Assembly: GCA_900541505.1 (NCBI GenBank)
Contig: UQKK01000051.1
Span: forward strand, 1-21,035
Reading direction: 5' to 3'
Length of the DNA stretch: 21,035 nucleotides
From: an uncultured Ruminococcus sp.
GTDB lineage: Bacteria > Bacillota > Clostridia > Lachnospirales > Lachnospiraceae
In this document: positions 7,308-14,606 of the stretch, in pieces
Layout: the number at the start of each line of letters is the position of its first letter
How positions within the stretch are numbered: the first letter of the stretch is position 1
The notes under the pieces: model-generated
The model's database searches: none
What the model was told of the DNA's origin: nothing
The model's input: the letters and a program-made list of their open reading frames with translations, nothing else
Made by a program: the position numbers and the translations under genes

Positions 7308-7336
7308 ATTATACAAACCCGTTTTCAAAATTTCAA
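7308..7336 (-). promoter_or_regulatory. Sigma-A-type promoter of the transketolase/KdgT operon
   Basis: The minus strand reads TTGAAA (7331-7336), a 17-nt spacer, then TATAAT (7308-7313). Transcription should start near 7301, at the edge of O2. Confidence 0.75.
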
Positions 7337-7401
7337 TAGTTTTTGGCAGATTCCTTTCGATTTATGAAACTTTGCTATTTTTTACTTCTTATTTTTGTGC
7401 A

Positions 7402-7422
7402 AACATCCCAAAATCCCATGTT
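7402..7422. promoter_or_regulatory. Degenerate operator copy O3 upstream of the gntR gene
   Basis: AACAT and ATGTT arms lie at the same separation as in O1 and O2, but the inner bases are not symmetric. It lies about 50-70 bp upstream of the predicted gntR start. It may serve autoregulation, or be a weak auxiliary site. Confidence 0.4.
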
Positions 7423-7457
7423 GAGTGTTTTTTCTCTATATTCTTTCTGTAAAAAGC

Positions 7458-7466
7458 TGTTATAAT
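7458..7466 (+). promoter_or_regulatory. Extended -10 promoter of the gntR regulator gene
   Basis: TGTTATAAT is a full extended -10 element at 7458-7466, with no recognisable -35. Transcription should start near 7473, about 50 nt before the regulator's start codon. Confidence 0.6.
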
Positions 7467-7525
7467 CATTATCATAGGAAATGGCTGCACACAATATAAA
7501 GTTTATGCTACGGAGGATTTTACAT

Positions 7526-8254
7526 ATGGAAAAAGAAAAACGTTTTTTAGCGCCAATATACAGTACTTCTGTTGTACAGATTGTCATTGACCGAATCAGC
7601 AATGCTATCATAAGCGGGGAATTAAAACCCGGCGATAAGCTTCCCACCGAACCGGAGCTTGCCTCTCTTTTTCAGGTAGGACGTAACTCTGTGCGCGAAG
7701 CTGTGCGTATCCTGATTGCCTATGGAGTATTGGAAATCAAACGACCGGAAGGGACGTTTGTCTGCACCGACTTTTCTGCCAAAATGATAAATCCCATGCT
7801 TTACCATATCATCCTGCAGAAAGAAAATGCCTACGATGATTTGATTGAATTACGAAAAATGGTGGAGAACGGCATCATGCACATTGTGCTGGAAAAAGAT
7901 TTGACGCCTCAGGAGGTGGATGTCATACAGCGCTGCTGCGATAGTCTCATCCAGGTGCTCAAAACTACCCCTGATAACACTCAGACAATTTTGGACCTCG
8001 ACATCGCTTTCCATGATGAGATTGCCAAAGCGACCCACAATTCTCTCATACAGGTCATCAACTCTCTGGTCGCGGAGCTCACCAAAGATTCCCGCGCCAA
8101 AACCATTGAAAAGGTCATCCAGGCAGGAGATGCCCAGTATCTCATTGACACGCACGAAGAGCTGATGCGTGTCATCGCCACACGGAATTTCGAAGAACTG
8201 GACAGGGCATTGAACGACAGCTACTTCTTCTGGAAGGATATTTACCGGGGATAA
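7526..8254 (+). CDS. GntR-family transcriptional regulator, FadR/FCD subfamily
   Basis: This 242-residue DNA-binding regulator has a winged helix-turn-helix at about residues 12-80 with the GntR signature (GDKLPTEPELASLFQVGRNSVREAVRIL region) and the wing KRPEGTFV. An all-helical FCD ligand domain follows at about 100-230. Asp159, His163 and His210 fit the FCD metal site; one expected histidine between them is not obvious. ATG 7526 has CGGAGG eight nt upstream; an upstream in-frame ATG at 7481 has no ribosome site. It is divergent from the transketolase/KdgT operon, and the shared intergenic region carries three copies of one palindrome. It most probably represses that operon until a sugar-acid-type effector binds. 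FCD regulators commonly sense small carboxylates, which agrees with the permease family. Confidence 0.92.
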   Translation: MEKEKRFLAPIYSTSVVQIVIDRISNAIISGELKPGDKLPTEPELASLFQVGRNSVREAVRILIAYGVLEIKRPEGTFVCTDFSAKMINPMLYHIILQKENAYDDLIELRKMVENGIMHIVLEKDLTPQEVDVIQRCCDSLIQVLKTTPDNTQTILDLDIAFHDEIAKATHNSLIQVINSLVAELTKDSRAKTIEKVIQAGDAQYLIDTHEELMRVIATRNFEELDRALNDSYFFWKDIYRG

Positions 8255-8270
8255 GCCTCCCCGGTTTCAG

Positions 8271-8300
8271 ACGGTGCAGCCTAAGCTGTCACCGTTTTTT
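8271..8300 (+). terminator. Rho-independent terminator of the gntR gene
   Basis: ACGGTG-CAGC pairs with GCTG-T-CACCGT (one bulged T, 4-nt loop), followed by TTTTTT. A second 7-bp hairpin, CCGGGGA/TCCCCGG, spans the gntR stop codon just before it. The converging udp transcript has no clear T-tract here. Confidence 0.75.
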
Positions 8301-8316
8301 ATCTCTTCCCGGAAAC

Positions 8317-9108
8317 TCACTCCGACATCTGCTTTTCCCTGTCTGCTCTTATCAGCTTTCTGAGCGCTTCCACCGCCGTCCGCACTGCCAACTCCGTATC
8401 ATGCGCGATAGGGTTATCCAGTCCTGCCGCCGCTCTCTCCTGATTTCCCACCACGAGAAAGACCGAGCCCACACGCACACGCAGACTGCTGCCGACGATA
8501 AAGAGCGCCGCTGATTCCATCTCCGATGCTTTGCATCCCATGCGTTTCCACGCTTCCCATTTCTGCGTGAGCTCATAGCTGACCGGTTTCACCTCCGGTT
8601 CATGCTGTCCGTAGAACGAGTCCTTACATTCCACCACACCCGCATGACAGGGGTAGTCCAGCTCTTTCGCCGCATCGACCAGTGCATTAACCACATCCAA
8701 ATCCGGAACTGCCGGGTATTCTATGGGCGCGTACTCCCTGCTGGTCCCTTCCATACGGATTGCCCCGGTAGACACCACGATATCGCCGCCTTTTACCTCC
8801 AGGTCAATACCTCCGCATGTGCCAATCCGCACAAAGGTATCCGCGCCGCTCTTTACCAGCTCCTCCAGCGCGATGGAAGCAGACGGTCCGCCTATGCCCG
8901 TGGACGTTACGCTTACCTTTTCCCCATCCAGGTATCCCGTGTATGTGATATATTCCCGGTTGTCCGCCACCAATTCAGCACGGTCAAAATATTTTGCGAT
9001 TTTCGCGCAACGTTTCGGGTCTCCGGGCAGGATGACATAGCGCCCCACATCCCCTTTTCTAATCTGCAGATGATACTGCAGTCCCTCTTCTCCTGAATAA
9101 TTCTGCAT
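8317..9108 (-). CDS. udp: Uridine phosphorylase
   Basis: This 263-residue member of the nucleoside phosphorylase I family catalyses uridine (and often deoxyuridine) + phosphate = uracil + (deoxy)ribose-1-phosphate in the cytoplasm. Visible motifs are GDPKR with the phosphate-binding region at about 29-33, VRIGTCGGI (93-101), the pyrimidine-side segment around FYGQ, and the ribose-binding SEMESA (195-200). The C-terminal helix has a conserved acidic residue near NPIAHDTE. ATG 9108 has a GGAAGGTGAAG ribosome site. It is the last gene of the operon, 47 nt after a nucleoside permease. Its sugar-phosphate product is the substrate of DeoB, encoded at 17334-18503 under a related promoter. Family members with other bases exist, so pyrimidine specificity is likely but not certain. 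Confidence 0.9.
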   Translation of the reverse strand: MQNYSGEEGLQYHLQIRKGDVGRYVILPGDPKRCAKIAKYFDRAELVADNREYITYTGYLDGEKVSVTSTGIGGPSASIALEELVKSGADTFVRIGTCGGIDLEVKGGDIVVSTGAIRMEGTSREYAPIEYPAVPDLDVVNALVDAAKELDYPCHAGVVECKDSFYGQHEPEVKPVSYELTQKWEAWKRMGCKASEMESAALFIVGSSLRVRVGSVFLVVGNQERAAAGLDNPIAHDTELAVRTAVEALRKLIRADREKQMSE

Positions 9109-9140
9109 AATCTCTTCACCTTCCTGTTTTTATTTATCGT

Positions 9141-9167
9141 CAAAAGAGCAGCACATCAGCGCTGCCC
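9141..9167 (-). terminator. Intra-operon hairpin before udp (possible attenuator)
   Basis: On the minus strand GGGCAGC pairs with GCTGCTC (one G/U, 8-nt loop), followed by TTTTG. It starts at the permease stop codon and lies in the 47-nt gap before udp. It is more likely a partial terminator or an mRNA-stabilising 3' hairpin than a full stop. Confidence 0.4.
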
Positions 9168-10064
9168 TTTTTTGAATGGGATACCGCTCGCTTTCGGCGC
9201 GGTCGCATTTCTGACAAAGAGTACAAGTACCAGGATTGTCAAGATGTACGGGAACATCGCCATAATCTGTGACGGAACCAGCTCCGCCCCGCCCAGAGTA
9301 ATCGCGAGTGCCTGCGCGAATCCGAACAGCATACACGCGCCGTAAACACCGTATGGTTTCCATTTTCCGAAAATCACTGCCGCCAGCGCGATAAATCCGT
9401 GTCCGCTGATTGCCGTAGGCGTAAAGTTTGAGATGATTGCCAGTGTCATGGAAGCGCCGCCGAATCCTGCCAGAACGCCTGATGCGACCACACATGCATA
9501 CCGAATCTTATAGACACTGATTCCCAGTGTATCCGCCACCTGGGGGTGTTCGCCTACCGCGCGCACACGCAGTCCCCATTTTGTCTTATACAGGACAAAC
9601 TGGATGACAAAGAGCAGCGCCAGTGCAATGATGACGGTAATATCCACATTCAGATACTGTAATACTCCGCCGGAGGTTTTTCCCAGTATTTTTGGAAGTT
9701 TTTCCGGCACAGAGGGGGTGTTTGTGACACCAAACATCTGCCTTGTCATAAACAGCGCAATGCCCGGTCCCACCAGGTTCATGGCAATGCCGGAAACCGT
9801 CTGGTCCGCCTGCAGGGAGACGGAAGCCACCGCGTGCAGAAGCGCCAGGAGCCCGCTGGCAATTCCTGCGCATAAAAAGCCAATCCACGGATTTCCCGAA
9901 ACGAAGGTCACACAGACCGCGGTCGCCGCTCCCAGACTCATCATTCCTTCTATCCCGATGTTTGTCACACCGCTTTTCTCACTGATGAGTCCGCCCAGCG
10001 CGCCGAAAACCAGCGGGGTGGAATACATCACTGTGATACTGATTAATAACAATATATTATTCAC
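9156..10064 (-). CDS. Nucleoside ABC transporter permease 2 (YufQ/NupQ-like)
   Basis: This 302-residue integral membrane protein belongs to the branched-chain/ribose-type permease family. About eight to ten hydrophobic segments are visible. The segment LGGLISEKSGVTNIGIEGMMSLGA after the first helix is the family hallmark, and the cytoplasmic coupling region contains TKWGLRVRAVGEHPQVADTLGISV. It would form the channel with the second permease. The start is GTG 10064, with GGGAGGGG seven nt upstream; this overlaps the previous gene by 8 nt, and a 12-codon longer frame lacks support. The order lipoprotein, ATPase, permease, permease is that of BMP-type nucleoside transporters (NupNOPQ of B. subtilis, BmpA-NupABC of lactococci). 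The neighbouring udp strengthens a nucleoside substrate. Confidence 0.9.
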   Translation of the reverse strand: MNNILLLISITVMYSTPLVFGALGGLISEKSGVTNIGIEGMMSLGAATAVCVTFVSGNPWIGFLCAGIASGLLALLHAVASVSLQADQTVSGIAMNLVGPGIALFMTRQMFGVTNTPSVPEKLPKILGKTSGGVLQYLNVDITVIIALALLFVIQFVLYKTKWGLRVRAVGEHPQVADTLGISVYKIRYACVVASGVLAGFGGASMTLAIISNFTPTAISGHGFIALAAVIFGKWKPYGVYGACMLFGFAQALAITLGGAELVPSQIMAMFPYILTILVLVLFVRNATAPKASGIPFKKGQR

Positions 10065-11181
10065 TCTTGCGCCCCTCCCTTCCGGCAATTTTTTCAACAA
10101 TCATCGGGAACAGATTCGCGATTGCCACGAAAAATACAATTGTCCCTATCATAATATTGATGATTTCAGACGGTGCCCCGATGGAGGACTGGATGGAACC
10201 GCCGCCATAGGAAAGCCCCGCGAAGAGCAGTCCTGCGAAAATGGTGCCGATGGGGGAGTTTCCTGCCAGCATCGCCACGGACAGCCCGTTGAACCCATAG
10301 TTCTCTGTCACAGCCAGGGTCATCAGGTTGTGTGAGACTCCGGTAACTGTCAGTGCACCTGCCGCACCTGCCACAGCGCCGGCAATCATCATGGCATGAA
10401 TCATATTTTTTTCCACGTGGATTCCCGCGCACCGGGCAGCTTCTTTATTCATGCCGACACTGCGCAGAGTGTATCCCTTGGTTGTCTTCTTTAAGATGAT
10501 GAAGATAACGATTGCCGTCAGAACTGCCAGCAAAATACCGATATTTAAGTCCGTCTTTCCTACCGTCTCCAAAAGCAGCGGATTCTGCCGCACCGCTTCT
10601 TTGCCTGCTTCTGTGTTCTTCCACTGATAGATAATGTCCATCCCCGATTGGTTAATATCATACGTAAAGGATGAATCCGGCTTGTGGAATCTGTCCAGAG
10701 TCACAATGAAATTTGACCCGTAGAACGCAATCCAGTTCAGCATGATTCCTGTGATGACCTCGTGGATTCCGAATTTCGCCTTTAAAAAACCAATCAGAGC
10801 CCCATAGAGAGCGCCTGCAGCCACACCACTTAAAACAATCAGCGGGAACAGGAGAATGAAGGGCAAATCCACCAGGATACCCACCACAGTCGCCACAATG
10901 GTTCCAATGATATACTCCCCTTCTGCTCCGATATTGAACAGTCCTACTTTGAAGGCAAACACAACACTCAATCCGGTCAGGATGATGGGTGTCGCCTTTA
11001 CAATGACATTGACAATGTATTTTGGTTTAGAAAAAATTCCCTGAAACAAAATGGAAAATGCCTCCAGCGGCTGATACCCCGTACATGCCAGAATTACGGC
11101 AACAACGATGAAACCGCAGATAATGGCACAGAGCGTAATCGTAATCTGTTTTTTAAATAGTTTTACCAGTCGTTCCATCAT
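10057..11181 (-). CDS. Nucleoside ABC transporter permease 1 (YufP/NupP-like)
   Basis: This 374-residue membrane protein begins with a positively charged start (MMERLVKLFKKQ), then an N-terminal helix and about nine further hydrophobic segments. The family segment VVFAFKVGLFNIGAEGEYIIG lies in the first third, and the cytoplasmic KKTTKGYTLRSVGMNKEAARCAGI loop is the likely contact with the ATPase. The insert between helices (PDSSFTYDINQSGMDIIYQW) is typical of the longer permease in this transporter class and is probably extracytoplasmic. ATG 11181 has GGAGGAAG upstream and overlaps the ATPase stop; its own end overlaps the next permease by 8 nt. All three are therefore translationally coupled. 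Confidence 0.9.
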   Translation of the reverse strand: MMERLVKLFKKQITITLCAIICGFIVVAVILACTGYQPLEAFSILFQGIFSKPKYIVNVIVKATPIILTGLSVVFAFKVGLFNIGAEGEYIIGTIVATVVGILVDLPFILLFPLIVLSGVAAGALYGALIGFLKAKFGIHEVITGIMLNWIAFYGSNFIVTLDRFHKPDSSFTYDINQSGMDIIYQWKNTEAGKEAVRQNPLLLETVGKTDLNIGILLAVLTAIVIFIILKKTTKGYTLRSVGMNKEAARCAGIHVEKNMIHAMMIAGAVAGAAGALTVTGVSHNLMTLAVTENYGFNGLSVAMLAGNSPIGTIFAGLLFAGLSYGGGSIQSSIGAPSEIINIMIGTIVFFVAIANLFPMIVEKIAGREGRKSE

Positions 11182-12704
11182 TCACTTCCTCCTGCCATGT
11201 AGAGTCCCAGTGTCTGCTCATCCGCCTCTGCCTGCTTAAACGTCCGCGCAATCTGTCCGTCGTAAATGACCGCAATGGTGTCCGCCACACTCATGACCTC
11301 GTCCAGTTCCAGCGAGATGAGAAGAATTGCTTTGCCCTTATCCCGTTCTTCTATCAGAACCCGGTGCACGTACTCAATTGCTCCCACATCCAGACCTCTG
11401 GTCGGCTGCACCGCTACCAGAAGCGCGGGGTCATTGGCAATCTCACGCCCGATGATGATTTTCTGCTGGTTTCCTCCGGAGAGTCCCTCTGTGATATTGT
11501 GCTCACACCCCGCCGGACGGATATCGTAATCTTCAATGAGACCTTTCGTAAAGTTCTCAATCTCATCACGTTTTAAAAATCCCCGTTTCGAGAACCGCGG
11601 CTTTTTGTATGTCTCCAGAACCGCATTCTCCGACACATCAAATTTCAGGACCAGACCTCTTTTCTGGCGGTCCTCGTGGATGATGCTGATACCATTGTCA
11701 ATGACATGTTTCGGTGTGGTATTCTGCACCTCCTGCCCGTTAATGATGATTTTTCCTTCCTCCGCTCTGGAAAGTCCGGCGATGGCATCCACTAATTCTT
11801 TCTGTCCGTTCCCATCGATGCCCGCGATACCCAAAATCTCACCGGCACGCACACGAAGGGAGAGTCCCTTGACAGCGTCCAGACCTTTATCATTCTTCAC
11901 CCGAAGATTCTCAATAGCAAAGACCTCTTTCTCCGGTCTTGCAGGGGTCTTATCCACCTTCAGTTTCACGGTTCTGCCCACCATGGCTACCGCCAGGTCT
12001 TCTTCGGAAGCGTCCTCCACCTTCATAGTGTCGATATATCTGCCCTTGCGGATAATCGTGCAGTACTCCGCGGATTTCTTGATTTCCTTTAATTTGTGCG
12101 TAATGACGATGATGGTTTTGCCACTGTCCGCCAGCTTATGCATGATACGGATAAGTTCATCAATTTCCTGCGGAGTAAGCACTGCCGTTGGTTCATCCAG
12201 AATAAGGATATCGGTTTCCCTGTAGAGAGCCTTCAAAATTTCCACTCTCTGCTGCATACCTACAGAAATATTTTCGATGAGGGCATCCGGGTCCACCTTC
12301 AAACCATACTGTTCTACAATCTGTTCTACCCGCTTTTTCGCCTCTTTCATATTCAGTACACCGAACTTCCCCGTGGGCTCCATCCCAAGCACAATATTCT
12401 GTGTCACTGTAAAGTTCTGCACCAGCTTAAAATGCTGATGTACCATTCCTATTCCATTTTCCAGCGCTACGTTGGGATTGTCCATTTTTACTTCTCTGCC
12501 TTTTATCTTTATATGGCCTTTATCCGGCTGATAAAGACCATATAAAATATTCATCAGTGTACTTTTCCCTGCACCGTTTTCTCCGAGAATAGAATGAATA
12601 CTGCCTTTTTTCACTTCCAGCTTCATGTCTTTAAGAGCTGTAAAGCTGCCAAATGTTTTTGTGATGCCGTCCATAACGACTGCATATTCATTCCCGTTTT
12701 CCAC
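11178..12704 (-). CDS. Nucleoside ABC transporter ATPase, duplicated ATP-binding domains (YufO/NupO-like)
   Basis: This 508-residue protein has two ABC domains in tandem. The first has a full Walker A (GENGAGKST, 41-49), an atypical signature SVGMQQR (147-153), Walker B ILDEPTAVL and the ITHKL switch. The second has a degenerate Walker A (GIDGNGQKEL), a good signature LSGGNQQK (408-415), and QPTRGLD in the Walker B region. That pattern of one intact and one altered site is normal for sugar and nucleoside importers of the RbsA/MglA and NupO type. The start is GTG 12704 with AGGAGG nine nt upstream, 13 nt after the lipoprotein gene. It powers the two permeases downstream. Confidence 0.92.
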   Translation of the reverse strand: MENGNEYAVVMDGITKTFGSFTALKDMKLEVKKGSIHSILGENGAGKSTLMNILYGLYQPDKGHIKIKGREVKMDNPNVALENGIGMVHQHFKLVQNFTVTQNIVLGMEPTGKFGVLNMKEAKKRVEQIVEQYGLKVDPDALIENISVGMQQRVEILKALYRETDILILDEPTAVLTPQEIDELIRIMHKLADSGKTIIVITHKLKEIKKSAEYCTIIRKGRYIDTMKVEDASEEDLAVAMVGRTVKLKVDKTPARPEKEVFAIENLRVKNDKGLDAVKGLSLRVRAGEILGIAGIDGNGQKELVDAIAGLSRAEEGKIIINGQEVQNTTPKHVIDNGISIIHEDRQKRGLVLKFDVSENAVLETYKKPRFSKRGFLKRDEIENFTKGLIEDYDIRPAGCEHNITEGLSGGNQQKIIIGREIANDPALLVAVQPTRGLDVGAIEYVHRVLIEERDKGKAILLISLELDEVMSVADTIAVIYDGQIARTFKQAEADEQTLGLYMAGGSE

Positions 12705-12717
12705 CCGCTGTATCCTC

Positions 12718-13758
12718 CTATTTCATAAACTGCTGATACTCGTCCTCTGTCGTCGGAACGACAATCTCACCTTTCTCGATAAGCGCCTGTACTTCCATCG
12801 CTTTATCATACACGCCTTCTGCCAGATTCGGGTTCTCTTTCGGGATACCTACCGCTTCATCCGCAAGCCCGTAAGTGAAGGACTGTCCGCCTATATCTTC
12901 TCCGTCTTTCACCTTCTGGGAAATTTCTTTTGTCGCTACACCCGTAATCTTCAGGGCAGAGGTCAGTACATTGTCAGGAGCAAGATATGCCTGGTCTCTA
13001 TCCACGCCGATAATCCATTTGCCTTCTTCCTGCGCTTCTTCAATCGCACCCTTACCTACGCCGCCTGCCGCATGGAACAAAACGTCACAGCCGGAACTGT
13101 ACATGGATTTTGCTATCGCTTTTCCTTTCGCGGAATCAGAGTAACTGTCCGCATACTGCACATTAAGTTCTATCTCTTTTCCTAATTCTTTTGCCGCGTA
13201 ATCAACGCCTGCGCAATAGCCATACTCAAAGAAATCTATCGTCGGACTTTTCATACCTCCGATGAATCCCACCTTATTCGTCTCTGTGGTGAGACCTGCG
13301 ATATAGCCCACAAGGAAAGAGGAATCCTGCACATCGAACGTAGAGCAGATGACATTGTCCGGCGTCTCCTCGCCAAAGTCATAGTCAACAATCGCAAACA
13401 TCTTGTCAGGATTCAGTTCCGCCGTCTCCTTAAGAGAATCCGCCACATTGTACCCCACTCCCCAAATCAGGTTCAAATCTTCGTCTGACAGCTTGTCAAA
13501 ATTTGTGGGATAGTCCGACGCCTGCGTGGATTCCAGGTAATTCACTTCCACCCCATTTTCTTCTCCAAATTCCTTCAGACCTTCCCATGAAGATTGGTTA
13601 AAGCTCTGGTCGTTGATTCCGCCTGTATCACACACCATAGAAGCCTTAAAATCTGCACCTGCACCATTCCCTTTCGCTGTGCCGCCGCTTCCTGCGCATC
13701 CTGTCATCCCTATCACTGTAATCAGTCCCAACGTTGCTGCCAATACTCTCTTTTTCAT
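12718..13758 (-). CDS. BMP-family nucleoside-binding lipoprotein
   Basis: This 346-residue substrate-binding lipoprotein has a signal peptide MKKRVLAATLGLITVIGMTGC, cleaved before lipobox Cys21, then a Gly/Ala-rich linker and a BMP (Med/PnrA-type) periplasmic-binding fold. Recognisable BMP segments include MVCDTGGINDQSFNQSSWEG near the N-terminus, the VGFIGGM strand, and HAAGGVGKGAIEEA with GVDRDQ in the second lobe. These line the purine or pyrimidine nucleoside pocket in family members. ATG 13758 has AGGAGAACC upstream; a longer frame from a TTG has no ribosome site. It follows the YjjW gene by only 14 nt, so transporter and glycyl radical pair share a transcript. It captures nucleosides outside the membrane for the ABC complex. 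Confidence 0.92.
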   Translation of the reverse strand: MKKRVLAATLGLITVIGMTGCAGSGGTAKGNGAGADFKASMVCDTGGINDQSFNQSSWEGLKEFGEENGVEVNYLESTQASDYPTNFDKLSDEDLNLIWGVGYNVADSLKETAELNPDKMFAIVDYDFGEETPDNVICSTFDVQDSSFLVGYIAGLTTETNKVGFIGGMKSPTIDFFEYGYCAGVDYAAKELGKEIELNVQYADSYSDSAKGKAIAKSMYSSGCDVLFHAAGGVGKGAIEEAQEEGKWIIGVDRDQAYLAPDNVLTSALKITGVATKEISQKVKDGEDIGGQSFTYGLADEAVGIPKENPNLAEGVYDKAMEVQALIEKGEIVVPTTEDEYQQFMK

Positions 13759-13772
13759 AAGGTTCTCCTCTC

Positions 13773-14606
13773 TCAAACAACCAAAATGTTGCCGAATCCA
13801 TTTTCTTCTGCTCTTTTTCTTAATGATTCCATATAAATCATTCCCGGCGCCTCATATTGCGCAAATGCTCCCCGCACCCCAAAGCTGCGGAAAGTGATAA
13901 GCTTCAGGCGCACTGTCTTAACCTTCTCTTTGATGGTCTTTCGTATGCCGTCTATCGTCCGCTCCGCATCTACCATACCGGGCAGACATACGATACGGAT
14001 TTCCTCCAGCTTGTCCATCTCGGATAGATATCTTAAATTTGCTTTTACATTTTCATTGGAAGCCCCGGTAAGTCTCCGGTAAGTCTCTTTCTCCCAGGAT
14101 TTCACATCCAGCATGACCCCATCGCACAATTCTGTCAGCCTTTGATACCGTTCAAAGGGCACCATTCCGTTGCTGTCAATCAGACAGCTTAAGCTTTCCC
14201 TGTGCGCCAGCGAAAATAGTTCCTCCAGAAATTCCGGGTACAGCATACACTCTCCGCCCGACACAGTGATTCCCCGGATAAAGGGGATGCTCCTTCTTAC
14301 CTCATCAAACATTTCTTTCGCGTCCATCCAGCGAATCTTGGGAGTCGCATAATTGGGACACACCGCGATACACTGGTCGCACTGCACACATTTTTCACTG
14401 TCCCAACACACCTTGCCCTCCCGATATGCAAGCGCTCCTGCCGGACATCCCTTCACACAAATCCCACAGTCCACACACATCCTCTGTGTCTCCGGATTGT
14501 GACAGTACCCGCAGTGGATATTGCATTTCTGCAGAAAGATGGAAGTCCGGTTCCCGGGACCATCCACTACACTGAAGGGGATAATTTTATTAACTGGAAC
14601 TGTCAT
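13773..14606 (-). CDS. yjjW: Glycyl radical enzyme activase, YjjW family (radical SAM)
   Basis: This 277-residue radical SAM protein should install the glycyl radical on the YjjI-type enzyme encoded directly upstream. The SAM-binding cluster motif CX3CX2C is Cys28-Cys32-Cys35 (CNIHCGYC), preceded by the activase hallmark SVVDGPGNRTS. A ferredoxin-like insert carries two further 4Fe-4S sets, Cys44/47/50/54 and Cys73/76/79/83, as in activases of the larger type. Further motifs are TVSGGECMLYPEF (SAM amino-group contact) and DSNG. ATG 14606 shares one base with the YjjI stop (TGATG) and has GTGAGG upstream; a GTG one codon earlier is less likely. Coupling to YjjI, and the YjjW-like length and insert, support the assignment. 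It requires anaerobic conditions. Confidence 0.9.
   Translation of the reverse strand: MTVPVNKIIPFSVVDGPGNRTSIFLQKCNIHCGYCHNPETQRMCVDCGICVKGCPAGALAYREGKVCWDSEKCVQCDQCIAVCPNYATPKIRWMDAKEMFDEVRRSIPFIRGITVSGGECMLYPEFLEELFSLAHRESLSCLIDSNGMVPFERYQRLTELCDGVMLDVKSWEKETYRRLTGASNENVKANLRYLSEMDKLEEIRIVCLPGMVDAERTIDGIRKTIKEKVKTVRLKLITFRSFGVRGAFAQYEAPGMIYMESLRKRAEENGFGNILVV

Noticed and set aside
7481..7525. Upstream ATG as the start of the GntR regulator
   Set aside because: It has no ribosome site, whereas ATG 7526 has CGGAGG at the right distance and gives a normal GntR N-terminus.
11536..12225. A 229-codon plus-strand frame opposite the ABC ATPase
   Set aside because: The minus strand carries the intact two-domain ATPase. 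The antisense product is a low-complexity Ser/Arg/Phe-rich shadow.
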